Part shown: one piece after another, positions 1 to 8,148 of the stretch | Position numbering within the stretch: the stretch's first letter is position 1 | How the letters are laid out: every line of letters starts with the position of its first letter | Assembly (NCBI GenBank): GCA_963756895.1 | Contig: CAVWPI010000007.1 | Coordinates: 372,001 to 436,000, forward strand | Direction: 5' to 3' | Length of the DNA: 64,000 nt | Source: DASUAS01 sp963756895 | Lineage (GTDB): Bacteria > Actinomycetota > Acidimicrobiia > IMCC26256 > DASPTH01 | Notes under the pieces: generated by a model | The model's database searches: none | What the model saw: the letters and a program-made list of their open reading frames with translations, nothing else | What the model was told of the DNA's origin: nothing | Translations under genes and position numbers: made by a program

Positions 1-269
1 GATCGGCGACGCCCGTAATCACGATCCCCCCGTAGCTGTGGCCTGACCAGGTTGACGTTGCGCAGATCCTCCCAACGGAGCAGGTTGGCGACGTCGGCGA
101 TGTGGACCTCGAGGTCGATCTCGTCGCTGAAGAGGTGTGACCGCTCGACCAGACCGGTCAACGACGGTGTGTCGACGTCGTGCCGCAAGGCGCGGAGGCG
201 CGTGGCCACCCGCTGCCAACACCAGCCGCCGCCAGCCGCGGCGACGAACGCGAACGTTGCCACTGCCAC
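1..269 (-). CDS. Partial protein with N-terminal hydrophobic segment, unknown function
   Basis: A minus-strand reading frame opens at a GTG at 269 and runs off the left edge, so about 89 residues are visible. An in-frame TAG lies just upstream at 291-293, which fixes the start to this region. The first 18 or so residues are hydrophobic and alanine/glycine rich (VAVATFAFVAAAGGGWCW), followed by a basic stretch and then charged, ordinary soluble sequence (for example DEIDLEVHIADVANLL). This looks like a single N-terminal membrane anchor or uncleaved signal. I do not recognise a family. A degenerate copy of the regional palindrome lies just upstream. Confidence 0.45.
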   Translation of the reverse strand, partial: MAVATFAFVAAAGGGWCWQRVATRLRALRHDVDTPSLTGLVERSHLFSDEIDLEVHIADVANLLRWEDLRNVNLVRPQLRGDRDYGRRR

Positions 270-277
270 CTCGCATT

Positions 278-293
278 CAGACCGATCGAGCTA
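278..293. promoter_or_regulatory. Degenerate operator-like palindrome
   Basis: CAGACCGATCGAGCTA matches the regional consensus TAGACCGATCGGTCTA at 13 of 16 positions. It lies just upstream of the GTG of the partial minus-strand gene. The left half is intact and the right half is eroded. Confidence 0.3.
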
Positions 294-353
294 CGGCGAG
301 CGTTCCTCACACGGCACGCTCCGGTCAACTCTTTCGCTCCGCTTTGACTTCTC

Positions 354-369
354 TCGACCGATCGGTCTA
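354..369. promoter_or_regulatory. Operator-like palindrome upstream of thiolase
   Basis: TCGACCGATCGGTCTA contains the perfect 12-bp core GACCGATCGGTC and lies 48 bp before the thiolase ATG. The same core recurs upstream of many operons in the first 28 kb, which suggests a TetR-family binding site. Confidence 0.6.
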
Positions 370-416
370 CCGTCCGCGTTTCGCGTGACCCACTCCGAGG
401 TCACGGAAGGAGACCG

Positions 417-1604
417 ATGAACCGTTCCGTGATCGTCGCCGGTGCACGTACTCCGATCGGCAAGGTGGAGGGCGCGCTGGCATCGCACCCCGCGGCATCG
501 CTCGGCACGGTCGCCATCGGCGGTGCGCTGCAGCGGGCCGAGCTCGACCCGCTCGACGTCGACCACGTGGTGTTCGGGCACGTGATCCAGGCGGGCGCCG
601 GGCCGCAGATCGCCAGAAAGGCCGCGCACGACGCCGGCGTCCCCATGACGGTTCCGGCCATGACCGTCAACAAGCTCTGCCTGTCCGGCCTGAACGCGAT
701 CATCCAAGCCGATCAGCTCATCCAGTCCGGGCTCGCGGAGGTCGTGGTCGCCGGCGGCGCGGAGTCGATGTCGAACGCTCCGTACCTGCTCGACCGGGCC
801 CGCGAGGGGTACCGCATGGGCGACGGCGTCCTCGCCGACGCTCTGATGCGGGACGGGCTCGTCTGCTCCTTCGACAACCGCTCCATGGGTGAGTCGACCG
901 ACACCTACGCCGCCGACGTTCCCGGCATCGATCGCGATCGGCAGGACGCGTGCGCGGCCGCGTCGCACAAGCGCGCGGCCGCCGCACGCGACCGCGGTCG
1001 GTTCGCACACGAGATCGCAGCCGTGACCGTCGAGAGACGTCGAGAGAGCATCACGGTGTCCCACGACGAAGGGATCCGCGACGGCCTCGACGAAGGCGCG
1101 CTCGCACGTCTCCGACCCGCGTTCCTCGACGGCGGCACGATCACGGCGGGGAACTCGAGCCAGATCTCGGACGGCGCCGCCGCGGTCGTGGTGATGTCCG
1201 CGGCGCGCGCAGAAGCCATCGGCGCGGAACCGCTCGTGGAGATCGTGTCGTACGGCATGGTCGCGGGCCCCGACCCCTCCCTGCTGCACCAGCCTGCGCG
1301 CGCAGCCCGGGCGGCACTCGGACGAGGCGACCTCACGGTGAACGACGTCGACCTCTTCGAGATCAACGAGGCGTTCGCCGCGGTCAGCATCGCGTCGATG
1401 GACGAGCTCGGGATCCCCGACGACATCGTCAACGTGAATGGCGGCGCAATCGCGCTCGGACATCCCGTGGGCGCGTCCGGGGCTCGCCTGGTGTTGACGC
1501 TCGCGCACGAGCTGGCCCAACAGGACGTGCGTCTCGGCGTCGCGACGCTGTGCGGCGGAGGCGGCCAGGGCGACGCGATCGTCCTGCGTCGGCGTGCCGG
1601 CTGA
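417..1604 (+). CDS. Acetyl-CoA C-acyltransferase (thiolase)
   Basis: A 395-residue thiolase, the usual length for biosynthetic or degradative acetyl-CoA acetyltransferases. The nucleophilic cysteine is C88 in the motif NKLCLSGL, the active-site histidine is H349 in GHPVGASGAR, and the second catalytic cysteine is C379 in LCGGGGQGDA. It cleaves 3-ketoacyl-CoA with CoA, or condenses two acetyl-CoA, in the cytoplasm. The ATG follows a GGAGACCG ribosome-binding sequence. A regional operator palindrome lies 48 bp upstream, so it probably belongs to the TetR regulon described in the findings. Immediately downstream on the same strand is the decayed MeaA-type mutase, suggesting a former acyl-CoA operon. 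Chain-length specificity cannot be read from the sequence. Confidence 0.93.
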   Translation: MNRSVIVAGARTPIGKVEGALASHPAASLGTVAIGGALQRAELDPLDVDHVVFGHVIQAGAGPQIARKAAHDAGVPMTVPAMTVNKLCLSGLNAIIQADQLIQSGLAEVVVAGGAESMSNAPYLLDRAREGYRMGDGVLADALMRDGLVCSFDNRSMGESTDTYAADVPGIDRDRQDACAAASHKRAAAARDRGRFAHEIAAVTVERRRESITVSHDEGIRDGLDEGALARLRPAFLDGGTITAGNSSQISDGAAAVVVMSAARAEAIGAEPLVEIVSYGMVAGPDPSLLHQPARAARAALGRGDLTVNDVDLFEINEAFAAVSIASMDELGIPDDIVNVNGGAIALGHPVGASGARLVLTLAHELAQQDVRLGVATLCGGGGQGDAIVLRRRAG

Positions 1605-1785
1605 CGGCGTTCCCGCCCCTCCTCTCCCCAACGGAAGCATGACCTCGTCGATGGCCGACCCACCGTGGGTGATGCGCACCTACTCGGGCCACTCCACGGC
1701 CCAGCGCGTCGAACGAGCTCTACCGGACCAACCTCGCCGAGGGCCAGACCGGCCTATCGATCGCCTTCGACCTCCCGACCCAGAC

Positions 1786-1817
1786 CGGCTACGACCCCGA
1801 CCGGCTACGACCCCGAC
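1786..1817. repeat. 16-bp tandem duplication inside the mutase remnant
   Basis: CGGCTACGACCCCGAC occurs twice head to tail (1786-1801 and 1802-1817). It encodes the TGYDPD region of the mutase. On its own it would shift the frame by one base. Confidence 0.9.
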
Positions 1818-1827
1818 GCGCCCCAAG

Positions 1828-1879
1828 CCCGCGGAGAAGTGGGGAAGGTCGGCCCCGCGGAGAAGTGGGGAAGGTCGGC
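1828..1879. repeat. 26-bp tandem duplication inside the mutase remnant
   Basis: A 26-bp unit starting CCCGCGGAGAAG is repeated exactly (1828-1853 and 1854-1879). Together with the neighbouring 16-bp duplication it adds 42 bp, so the two duplications cancel in frame. Confidence 0.9.
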
Positions 1880-3186
1880 GTCCCGGTCGCCCACCTCGGG
1901 CACATCCGCGAGGTGCTCGCCGGCATCCCTCCGGGCCAGATGAACACGTCGATGACCATCAACGCGACCGCGGCATGGCTGCTCGGTCTCTCTGTTGCGA
2001 ACACCGAAGAGCAGCACGTCGACTACGGCGTGCTGCGAGGGACGACGCAGAACGACATCATGAAGGAGTACCTCTCGCGGGGCACCTACATCTTCCCGCC
2101 ATACGAGAGCCTGCGCCTCACTGTCGACGTGATCGCGTACTGCAACCAGCACGTCCCGTCGTGGAACCCGATCAACGTGTGCTCGTACCACCTCCAAGAG
2201 GCGGGAGCCACGCCAGTCCAGGAGATCGCGTACTCTCGCGGATGCGATCGCCGTGCTCGATGCGGTCCGGGCGTCGGGGCAGGTGGCGGAGGACCGCTTC
2301 CCGGCCGTCGTCGCCTCGATCTCCGTCTTCGTGAACTCCGGCATCCGGTTCGTCGAAGAGATTTGCAAGATGAGCGCGTTCACCCACCTGTGGGACCGCA
2401 TCTGTCGCGAACGCTACGGCGTCACCGACGAGAAGGCGCGACGGTTCCGCTATGGCGTGCGGCTCAACTCCCTCGGCCTCACCGAGGTACAGCCCGAGAA
2501 CAACGTGCAGCGGATCGTGCTCGAGCGCTCGGCGTCACGATGTCGAAGCGGGCGCGTGCGCGCTCGATCCAGCTGCCCGCACGGAACGAAGCGCTCGGGC
2601 TGCCGCGCCCGTGGGATCAGCAGTGGTCGTTGCGGATGCAGCAGGTGCTGGCGTACGAGACCGACCTGCTCGAGTATGACGACATCTTCGACGGCTCGAA
2701 GGTGGTGGAGCCGAAGACGAACGAGCTCATCGACGAGTCATGGGCCGAGCTCGACGACGTGCTCGGGCAAGGCGGCGCGTTCGAGTCGATCCAGGAGCTG
2801 AAGACGCGGTTGGTGCTATCGCACACCGAGCGCCGACCCCGGATCGAGTCGGGCGAGCTCGTCGTCGTCGGGCTCAATGACTTCGTCGAAACCGAGGAGT
2901 CACCGCTACGCGGTGACGACTCCGTCCTCCACGTCGAACCCGGCGTGCAGGCCCAACTCGTCGACGACGTGCAGGCGTGGCGGTCGAGCCGCGAAAGCGA
3001 TGCCGTGCGACGCGCAATCGACGGCCTCCGGCACGCGGCCGAGTCGGGCACCAACGTCATGGCGGCGACGATCGAACTGGCGCACGCCGGCGGAACGACC
3101 GGCGAATGGGCGGGGACGCTCCGGGAGGTCTTCGGCGAGTACCGCGCCCCCACCGGGGTCCGGGCGGTCCGGAGCGCCGGTTCGCG

Positions 3187-3540
3187 TGACGAACCATCCA
3201 ACGCGACGTCACCGAGGTCGAGGCTAATGATCCGGTCGAACGCGGCGAGTGCTTCGGCGACGACCTTGTCGAACACACCGGCGGCGATCCACTCGTCACG
3301 TCGAGCGCGCAACGTGGTGTCTGACACTGCGAAGTCGAGGATCGCTTCGATGTCGACCCACGACGCGCCGGTCACTAACCGGATCAGGATCCCCCGGAAA
3401 CACAGCTGGTTCGAGACTCGCGGGCGGTGACATCCGAGCGGATGCTCGTCGTCAGGCGTTGGGAGCAGCGCCTCAACCGCACTCCACACTTCATCGACCA
3501 CTTCTGGCTCGAGCGCGCGCATGATGACAGAGACCTCCAC
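3187..3540 (-). pseudogene. IS5-family transposase fragment (N-terminal part)
   Basis: The minus strand encodes MRALEPEVVDEVWSAVEALL, then NQLCFRGILIRLVTG and FDRIISLDLGDVALDGS. This is the N-terminal DUF4096-type helical domain of IS5-family transposases, up to the start of the first catalytic aspartate region. Translation continues antisense into the mutase remnant, but homology to the transposase stops at about 3187. The DDE catalytic core is therefore absent and the element is dead. Its junction coincides with the point where the mutase loses its B12-binding domain, which suggests that insertion followed by deletion removed that domain. Residues upstream of 3523 may be IS flank or a longer N terminus. 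Confidence 0.75.
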
Positions 3541-3634
3541 CTGGTCGACCGGGGTTGGGCAGCACCCCGATCATCCAGGGGCCACACCGGCGACCGGTGG
3601 ATGGTCAACTCATTGCACCTATCCGCGCGAGTCC

Positions 3635-4143
3635 TTAGTCCGCGGGCGAGGTGTACGGCCGCACTCGTGCCGCCACAGCGTCGCGCTTCGGGACCATCAC
3701 CTTGCGGCGGAAGAAGCAGACCTCTTCGCCCCGCTGATTGAAGCCGCGGCTCTCCACGGTGACGACGCCGCGGTCGGGTCGGCTCGACGACTCGCGCTTC
3801 TCGAGGACGGCGGTCTCCGCGTAGATGGTGTCGCCGTGGAACGTGGGCCGCTTGTGCTGGAGCGACTCCACCTCGAGGTTGGCGATCGCCGCGCCGCTCA
3901 CGTCGGGGACGCTCATGCCGAGCACGAGCGAGTACACCAGGTTCCCGACCTCGACGTTCGTGCCGAACTGCGACTCGTTCTCGGTGTACCACGCGTCGGT
4001 GTGGAGCGGATGGTGGTGCATCGTGATCATGCAGAAGAGGTGGTCGTCGGCCTCGGTGATCGTCTTGCCCGGCCAGTGGCGGTAGACGTCGCCGGGTTCG
4101 AAGTCCTCGTAGAGGCGCCGAACGGCCGCTCGTGGATCGTCAT
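3635..4143 (-). CDS. MaoC-like hydratase, frameshifted near the N terminus
   Basis: A single-hotdog MaoC-family enoyl/mesaconyl-CoA hydratase-like protein of about 168 residues. The start MTIHERPFG (ATG at 4143, 5 bp after the SDR stop) is in a different frame from the rest. The body begins RLYEDFEPGDVYRHWPG, and a single missing base near 4115 separates the two parts. Recognisable features are the HHHPLHTDAWY segment, which holds the hydratase motif (an aspartate and histidine in the R-hydratase loop), and the C-terminal hotdog strands ending VMVPKRDAV. It is translationally coupled to the SDR, suggesting successive hydratase and dehydrogenase steps on an acyl-CoA. The frameshift may be real or a sequence error. 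Confidence 0.8.
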
Positions 4144-4148
4144 CCGAG

Positions 4149-5051
4149 TCAGCTCAAAAGCTTCGAGAGGAGGCTGACCTCGTCCATCGCGCTGGCGAGG
4201 AGCATGAAGTCGTCGGTGCTCTCGATCTCGTCGAAGTGGTCGCGCACGTCCTCGACGGTGAGCGGCGAGTCGGTCTTGAGGTAGCCCTGGCCCTCACCGA
4301 TGAACACGCGGGCGACGCGACCGCCGCCGACGGAGTAGGTGTGGCCCGACACCGGGCAGTCCTCGTGAGCGAGCCACGCGACCAGCGGGGACACGAGCCC
4401 GGGCGCGAGCTTGTCGGCCAGCTCGTCGCCGAAGATCTCACGGGTCATCCGGGTGCCCGCGGTCGGGGCGATGGCGTTGGCCTTGATGTTGTAGCGCTCG
4501 CCCTCCTGGGCCAGCACGTGCGCGAGGCCGACGAGCCCCATCTTCGCCGCGCCGTAGTTGGCCTGGCCGAAGTTGCCGAAGAGGCCGGCCGACGAGGCGG
4601 TGACGACGATGCGGCCGTACGCCTGCTCGCGCATGTGCACCCACGCCGGCTGGGTCACGTAGAACGCGCCGCGCAGGTGGACGTCGAGCACGGGGTCGAC
4701 GAGATCGGGCCCCATGTTGTGGAAGCTCTTGTCGCGCAGGATGCCCGCGTTGTTCACGACGATGTCGATGCTCCCGAACGTGTCGAGCGCGGTCTGCACG
4801 ATGGCGGCACCACCCTCGGGGGTCGCGACCGAGTTGGTGTCGAGCACGGCTTCGCCACCCGCCGCCTTGATCTCGTCGACGACCAACTGACCCGGCCCGG
4901 CGTCGCTTCCACTGCCGTCGACCGCGCCGCCCACGTCGTTGACGACCACGAGCGCACCCCGACTGGCCAGAAGCAGCGAGTGCTCGCGCCCCAGGCCACC
5001 ACCCGCACCCGTGACGATCGCCACCTTGCCATCGAAACCGAGATCCACCAT
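4149..5051 (-). CDS. SDR, 3-hydroxyacyl-CoA dehydrogenase-like (17beta-HSD4 type)
   Basis: A 300-residue short-chain dehydrogenase. The cofactor motif TGAGGGLGREHSLLLASRG is followed by NNAGILRDKSF, the catalytic serine region VVTASSAGLFG and the YxxxK motif NYGAAKMG. The layout, with GREHSLLLA after the glycine motif and a C-terminal extension after the Rossmann fold, is that of the dehydrogenase part of peroxisomal-type multifunctional enzyme 2. The ATG at 5051 was chosen because GGAGAGGAG stands 5 bases upstream; the longer open frame to 5240 is arginine-rich non-coding sequence. It is followed by the MaoC gene after only 5 bp, so hydratase and dehydrogenase are made together, as in the fused eukaryotic enzyme. 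Confidence 0.9.
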   Translation of the reverse strand: MVDLGFDGKVAIVTGAGGGLGREHSLLLASRGALVVVNDVGGAVDGSGSDAGPGQLVVDEIKAAGGEAVLDTNSVATPEGGAAIVQTALDTFGSIDIVVNNAGILRDKSFHNMGPDLVDPVLDVHLRGAFYVTQPAWVHMREQAYGRIVVTASSAGLFGNFGQANYGAAKMGLVGLAHVLAQEGERYNIKANAIAPTAGTRMTREIFGDELADKLAPGLVSPLVAWLAHEDCPVSGHTYSVGGGRVARVFIGEGQGYLKTDSPLTVEDVRDHFDEIESTDDFMLLASAMDEVSLLSKLLS

Positions 5052-5137
5052 CGTCACTCCTCTCCACGCGGAGCGGACCCCCAGCGCGAACATGCGGCGA
5101 CGGTGGGGAGATGCACCGAACAATCGCCTGGCACGGC

Positions 5138-5186
5138 CGCGCCGGCGGTGGCTACCCCAGGGGGGCGACGTAGCACCGCCGGCGCG
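5138..5186 (-). terminator. Strong GC hairpin after the amidohydrolase gene
   Basis: Arms at 5138-5155 and 5170-5186 pair over 17 bp with one bulged G, around a 14-base loop. It lies 100 bp past the stop of the minus-strand amidohydrolase and 87 bp before the SDR start. No clear U-tract follows, as is common in actinobacteria. Confidence 0.5.
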
Positions 5187-5285
5187 ATCGAGCGGACGAA
5201 GCTGGCAACGGCGTGAGCGCAGCTGCTTCTGAAGCTCCACGCGAGGTCGCCGGGACGAACCCTCATCGTCGACGCAAGTGCTTCG

Positions 5286-6533
5286 TCAGACCGGGATCTT
5301 GTACAGGTTCGCCGCGTTGTCTTGCATGACCTTCGTCACGTACTCGCGGGGAACGTCCTTCAGATTCTCTGCAGCCCTCTCAACCGGGTTGGGGTGGAGC
5401 GCGGTGCTGTGGGGAAAGTCGGTCTCCCAGAGCACATTGTCGACGCCGATGTCCTCCAGGAGGTGCGTCGGTGCCGACTTCTCAAACCAGAAGCAGGCGT
5501 ACAACGCGCGCTGGAACATGTCGAAGGCATCCGGGACCTGGGGCTCCGGCGAGTCGGGGTATCCAGCGAAGTCCTCCCGGTAGAGGAAGTCGATGCTCTC
5601 GAGGCAATGGGGAATCCAACCGATACCGCTCTCGACCGACACCCACCGCAGTTTCGGGAACTTCAGTGCGAGGTCGCTCATCACGAAGTTGATGATGAAG
5701 ATCTCGTTGTCGCCGAAGAGCTGGCTGCCGCCGGTTCCGGCACGGGGGTCGGTCATCATCGGCCGTTCCCAGCGGACGTTGGGACCCTTCGGCTTCGACA
5801 TGTCGTCGTAGATGTCGGAGACGACGTTCGCCCCGATATGGATGTTGATCGGGAGGTCGAGGTCGGACAACGCCTCGTACAGCGGGTCCCATGAGAGGTC
5901 CGCGGGGTCGGGGAGGCCGCCCTTCTGGGGCTGGCCGGGCATGACGACGCCGCGAATGTCCATCGACTTGATCCGCTGCGCCTCCTTGATCGACGCCTCG
6001 ACGTCCCAGATCGGGAGCGGCGCCATCGGGAAGAGTCGCCCCTTCCCCGCGGCCTGGAACTCGGCGCAAGCGTCGTTGTAGATCTGGATGCACACGGTGG
6101 CGAGCTCGCGGTCCTCGCACCGGACCAAGTGACCCATGGCGAACAGAAGCAGGTTCGGGTACACGATCTCAGCCCAGATGCCCTGCTCGTCCATCATCTC
6201 GACGCGCGCCACCGGGTCCCAGGACGCCTGCATCACGAAGTCGAGCGGCGGCGTGCTCGCCAGCATGTCCTGGTCGTCTTCCATCTTCTTCCAGCCCCAG
6301 GGCGGCATCTTGAACCCGCGAGGGTCGACGTAGCTGCCGGAGCCGGTTGAACCCACGGGCCACATCTGCTGGCCCTGGAAGAACCAGCCCTTGCCGCCCT
6401 GATCGTTCTCCCGCACCTGCGGCACGAGGTCGGCGTATTTCTTGGGCGCCCGCGAGGTCCAGATGTCAAGGGCCTCGCACCAGTGCGTGTCCGTGTCGAT
6501 GATCTTGAGGCCGTCGTACAGCCCAGTCTCCAT
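5286..6533 (-). CDS. Amidohydrolase-2 family metal-dependent hydrolase/decarboxylase
   Basis: A 415-residue TIM-barrel amidohydrolase of the Amidohydrolase_2 family. It has the N-terminal metal motif IIDTDTHWCE, barrel segments WAEIVYPNLLLFAMG and LPINIHIGANVVSD (likely metal histidine), and the C-terminal aspartate motif LWETDFPHSTA. Family members hydrolyse C-N or C-C bonds or decarboxylate aromatic or ring-cleavage products, usually with one zinc or manganese ion. The substrate is unknown. The ATG at 6533 follows GAAGGA. A regional operator palindrome lies 73 bp upstream, and the hairpin at 6672-6720 separates it from the importer operon, so it has its own promoter. It is the first of four such enzymes in 32 kb. 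Confidence 0.88.
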   Translation of the reverse strand: METGLYDGLKIIDTDTHWCEALDIWTSRAPKKYADLVPQVRENDQGGKGWFFQGQQMWPVGSTGSGSYVDPRGFKMPPWGWKKMEDDQDMLASTPPLDFVMQASWDPVARVEMMDEQGIWAEIVYPNLLLFAMGHLVRCEDRELATVCIQIYNDACAEFQAAGKGRLFPMAPLPIWDVEASIKEAQRIKSMDIRGVVMPGQPQKGGLPDPADLSWDPLYEALSDLDLPINIHIGANVVSDIYDDMSKPKGPNVRWERPMMTDPRAGTGGSQLFGDNEIFIINFVMSDLALKFPKLRWVSVESGIGWIPHCLESIDFLYREDFAGYPDSPEPQVPDAFDMFQRALYACFWFEKSAPTHLLEDIGVDNVLWETDFPHSTALHPNPVERAAENLKDVPREYVTKVMQDNAANLYKIPV

Positions 6534-6605
6534 GGCTGTCTCGTCCTTCCTTCACTTCGGCGATCGTGGGCGCTCAATACGAGCCGACATCTCGCAGTGA
6601 AATAT

Positions 6606-6621
6606 TAGACCGATTGGTCGA
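6606..6621. promoter_or_regulatory. Operator-like palindrome upstream of amidohydrolase
   Basis: TAGACCGATTGGTCGA, 73 bp upstream of the amidohydrolase ATG; 14 of 16 match to TAGACCGATCGGTCTA. An AT-rich stretch (AAATATTA) adjoins it. Confidence 0.6.
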
Positions 6622-6671
6622 AGAATTCCAGTGCAAGGTTCCCGTCTGGTCGGCAGCCTTGCCAGGCAGTG

Positions 6672-6720
6672 CTCCCGGGCTCTCGCGGTCGACCGTTCGG
6701 TCGTCTGCAGAGCCCGGGAG
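6672..6720 (-). terminator. 12-bp perfect hairpin with operator core in its loop
   Basis: Arms CTCCCGGGCTCT (6672-6683) and AGAGCCCGGGAG (6709-6720) are exact inverted repeats 26 bp past the stop of the solute-binding protein gene. The 25-base loop contains GACCGTTCGGTC (6691-6702), itself a self-complementary copy of the regional operator core. It probably terminates the importer operon. Confidence 0.6.
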
Positions 6721-6745
6721 TCCACCCAGCCGGCCGTTTGTCGTG

Positions 6746-8056
6746 CTACTTGATGCCCTTCGGGTAGGGCACCGTGGTGTACTTGCTGCCCTTCTTCTTG
6801 AGCGCGGTCGGGGAGCAGGCGTACGGGACCGCGACCTCCCATGCCGTGCCGTTGCTCTTCGAGTAGGAGGTGCAGGACGGTCCGACCTGGAAGCCCTGCG
6901 GGTAGTACGTCGGCCCGATCACGTCCTTGATCTCGTAGGTGAACTTCGCCGCGGTCTGCTGGAAGCTTTGGGCGGTCAGGTTCTTCCCCGTCGCCTTGAG
7001 CAGCTTGATGAAGTAGTCGGCGGAGAAGTACCCCACGAGCTCACCGGTACCGATGTCCGTGATGCCCGCATCGTTGAGCGTCTTCACGGCCTTTTTCATC
7101 GCCGGGGCGGTGGATTGGGGCGTGGCCCACTGAGTACTGGCGTACGTGTCCTTCAAGGGCACGATGAGCTGAGGTGCGTAGAAGACGGTCTGGATCACGC
7201 CGGTGAACCCGGCCTGTTGGAGCGCCTTCACCATGCCGAGGCCGTTGGCCGCCGTCGTCAGCATGTTGACCACCGACGGGTTCCCCGCCAACACCTTCTG
7301 GATGACCGGTGTGTAGTCGCCCTGGCCCGTCGACAGCAACTCGCCGTTGGCGTACGGCACCTTGAAGCCGGCCTTCTTGTAGGCAGCCGCGCTCCGCTCA
7401 CATGCCTGCACCGAGGTCGAGTAGCTCTCGCACACCAGCGCGATGGACTTGGGCTCCCCCAGATCCTTCAAGAGGGTCGTCATGGCCTCGGTCGTATCGC
7501 TGTAGTACGTGAAGTCGGACGGTTGCACGAGGCAGCCAGTGATACCGAAGAAGTAGCCCGTCTTCGGATCCTGCGTGCACATGCCCGGCAGGATCCCCCA
7601 GCCGACGACCGGCACTTGCTTGGAGGTGAGGTACGTCGTCAGTCCCGGGCCGCTGAAGACGCTGGCCGCGGGAACGACAGCGAAGACGCCGTCCTGCTCG
7701 ACGAGTCCTCGGACTGCGGCGAGCGCGCCGTCGGGAGTTCCCTCGTCCGCGGCGGTCGAGACGTACTTGATCGTGCGGCCGCCGGGAATCTCCTTGTTCT
7801 TGTTGGCCTCGTCGAACCTTGCCTGGGCGGCCTTGCCCATCTGCGGGAAGTTCGTCGCGGTCGCGAGGCCGCCGACCGTGATCTCGCTGTCGGAGACGCC
7901 GGCGGCACGGACCGCCGAGGGCGTCGTAGCGCTCGACGGAGTCGAGGCTGCGACCCAGGCGGTCGCCACCGCCAGGACGGTCATGACGATGGCGAATTTT
8001 CGAAGCCCGTGAGTAGTACGACGGTTCGGAACGGTATCAATGGGACTGACGGTCAT
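6746..8056 (-). CDS. Branched-chain amino-acid type ABC transporter solute-binding protein
   Basis: A 436-residue periplasmic-binding-fold protein of the Leu/Ile/Val (type I, LivJ-like) class. A twin-basic N region and a hydrophobic core (IVMTVLAVATAWVAA) form a Sec signal peptide. No lipobox cysteine follows, so it appears secreted rather than lipid-anchored. The mature part starts around SDSEITVGGLATATNFPQMG and contains two binding lobes with several cysteines (CTQ, CLVQ, CES, CERS). The ATG at 8056 is preceded by CTCCTGGGGGGGGA. It lies 92 bp after the fused permease-ATPase gene and is the last gene of the livG-livHMF-binding protein operon. In this context of acyl-CoA enzymes, the ligand may be an organic acid or aromatic compound rather than an amino acid. 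Confidence 0.88.
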   Translation of the reverse strand: MTVSPIDTVPNRRTTHGLRKFAIVMTVLAVATAWVAASTPSSATTPSAVRAAGVSDSEITVGGLATATNFPQMGKAAQARFDEANKNKEIPGGRTIKYVSTAADEGTPDGALAAVRGLVEQDGVFAVVPAASVFSGPGLTTYLTSKQVPVVGWGILPGMCTQDPKTGYFFGITGCLVQPSDFTYYSDTTEAMTTLLKDLGEPKSIALVCESYSTSVQACERSAAAYKKAGFKVPYANGELLSTGQGDYTPVIQKVLAGNPSVVNMLTTAANGLGMVKALQQAGFTGVIQTVFYAPQLIVPLKDTYASTQWATPQSTAPAMKKAVKTLNDAGITDIGTGELVGYFSADYFIKLLKATGKNLTAQSFQQTAAKFTYEIKDVIGPTYYPQGFQVGPSCTSYSKSNGTAWEVAVPYACSPTALKKKGSKYTTVPYPKGIK

Positions 8057-8148
8057 TCCCCCCCCAGGAGGTTGAACACTTGCGCTGCAAGTGGATGATG
8101 GGAGCACTCGATGTTGGTCGAGTGAATTACTTCTGCATCGATGTGGTG

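Larger units (their letters stand above)
1639..3180 (+). pseudogene. MeaA/ethylmalonyl-CoA mutase-like B12 mutase, frameshifted and lacking the B12 domain
   Basis: The remains are clearly an adenosylcobalamin-dependent acyl-CoA mutase of the MeaA/Ecm type. It begins MTSSMADPPWVMRTYSGHST in one frame and moves to a second frame near 1708 (SNELYRTNLAEGQTGLSIAF). It continues through QMNTSMTINATAAW, shifts again near 2230 and again near 2525, and ends at WAGTLREVFGEYRAPTGV. Two tandem microduplications of 16 and 26 bp insert 42 bp, which together keep the frame. The catalytic (beta/alpha)8 barrel is complete in content, but the C-terminal cobalamin-binding domain that this family normally carries is missing. 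Sequence homology stops near 3175, where an antisense IS5-like remnant begins. It cannot make a working enzyme as written. The intact ancestor would have isomerised a branched acyl-CoA next to the thiolase. Confidence 0.85.

Noticed and set aside
259..267. GCCACTG resembling a cobalamin riboswitch B12 box
   Set aside because: It lies inside the coding region of the partial minus-strand gene and no riboswitch structure or B12 gene adjoins it. I also saw none before icmF or the mutase remnant.
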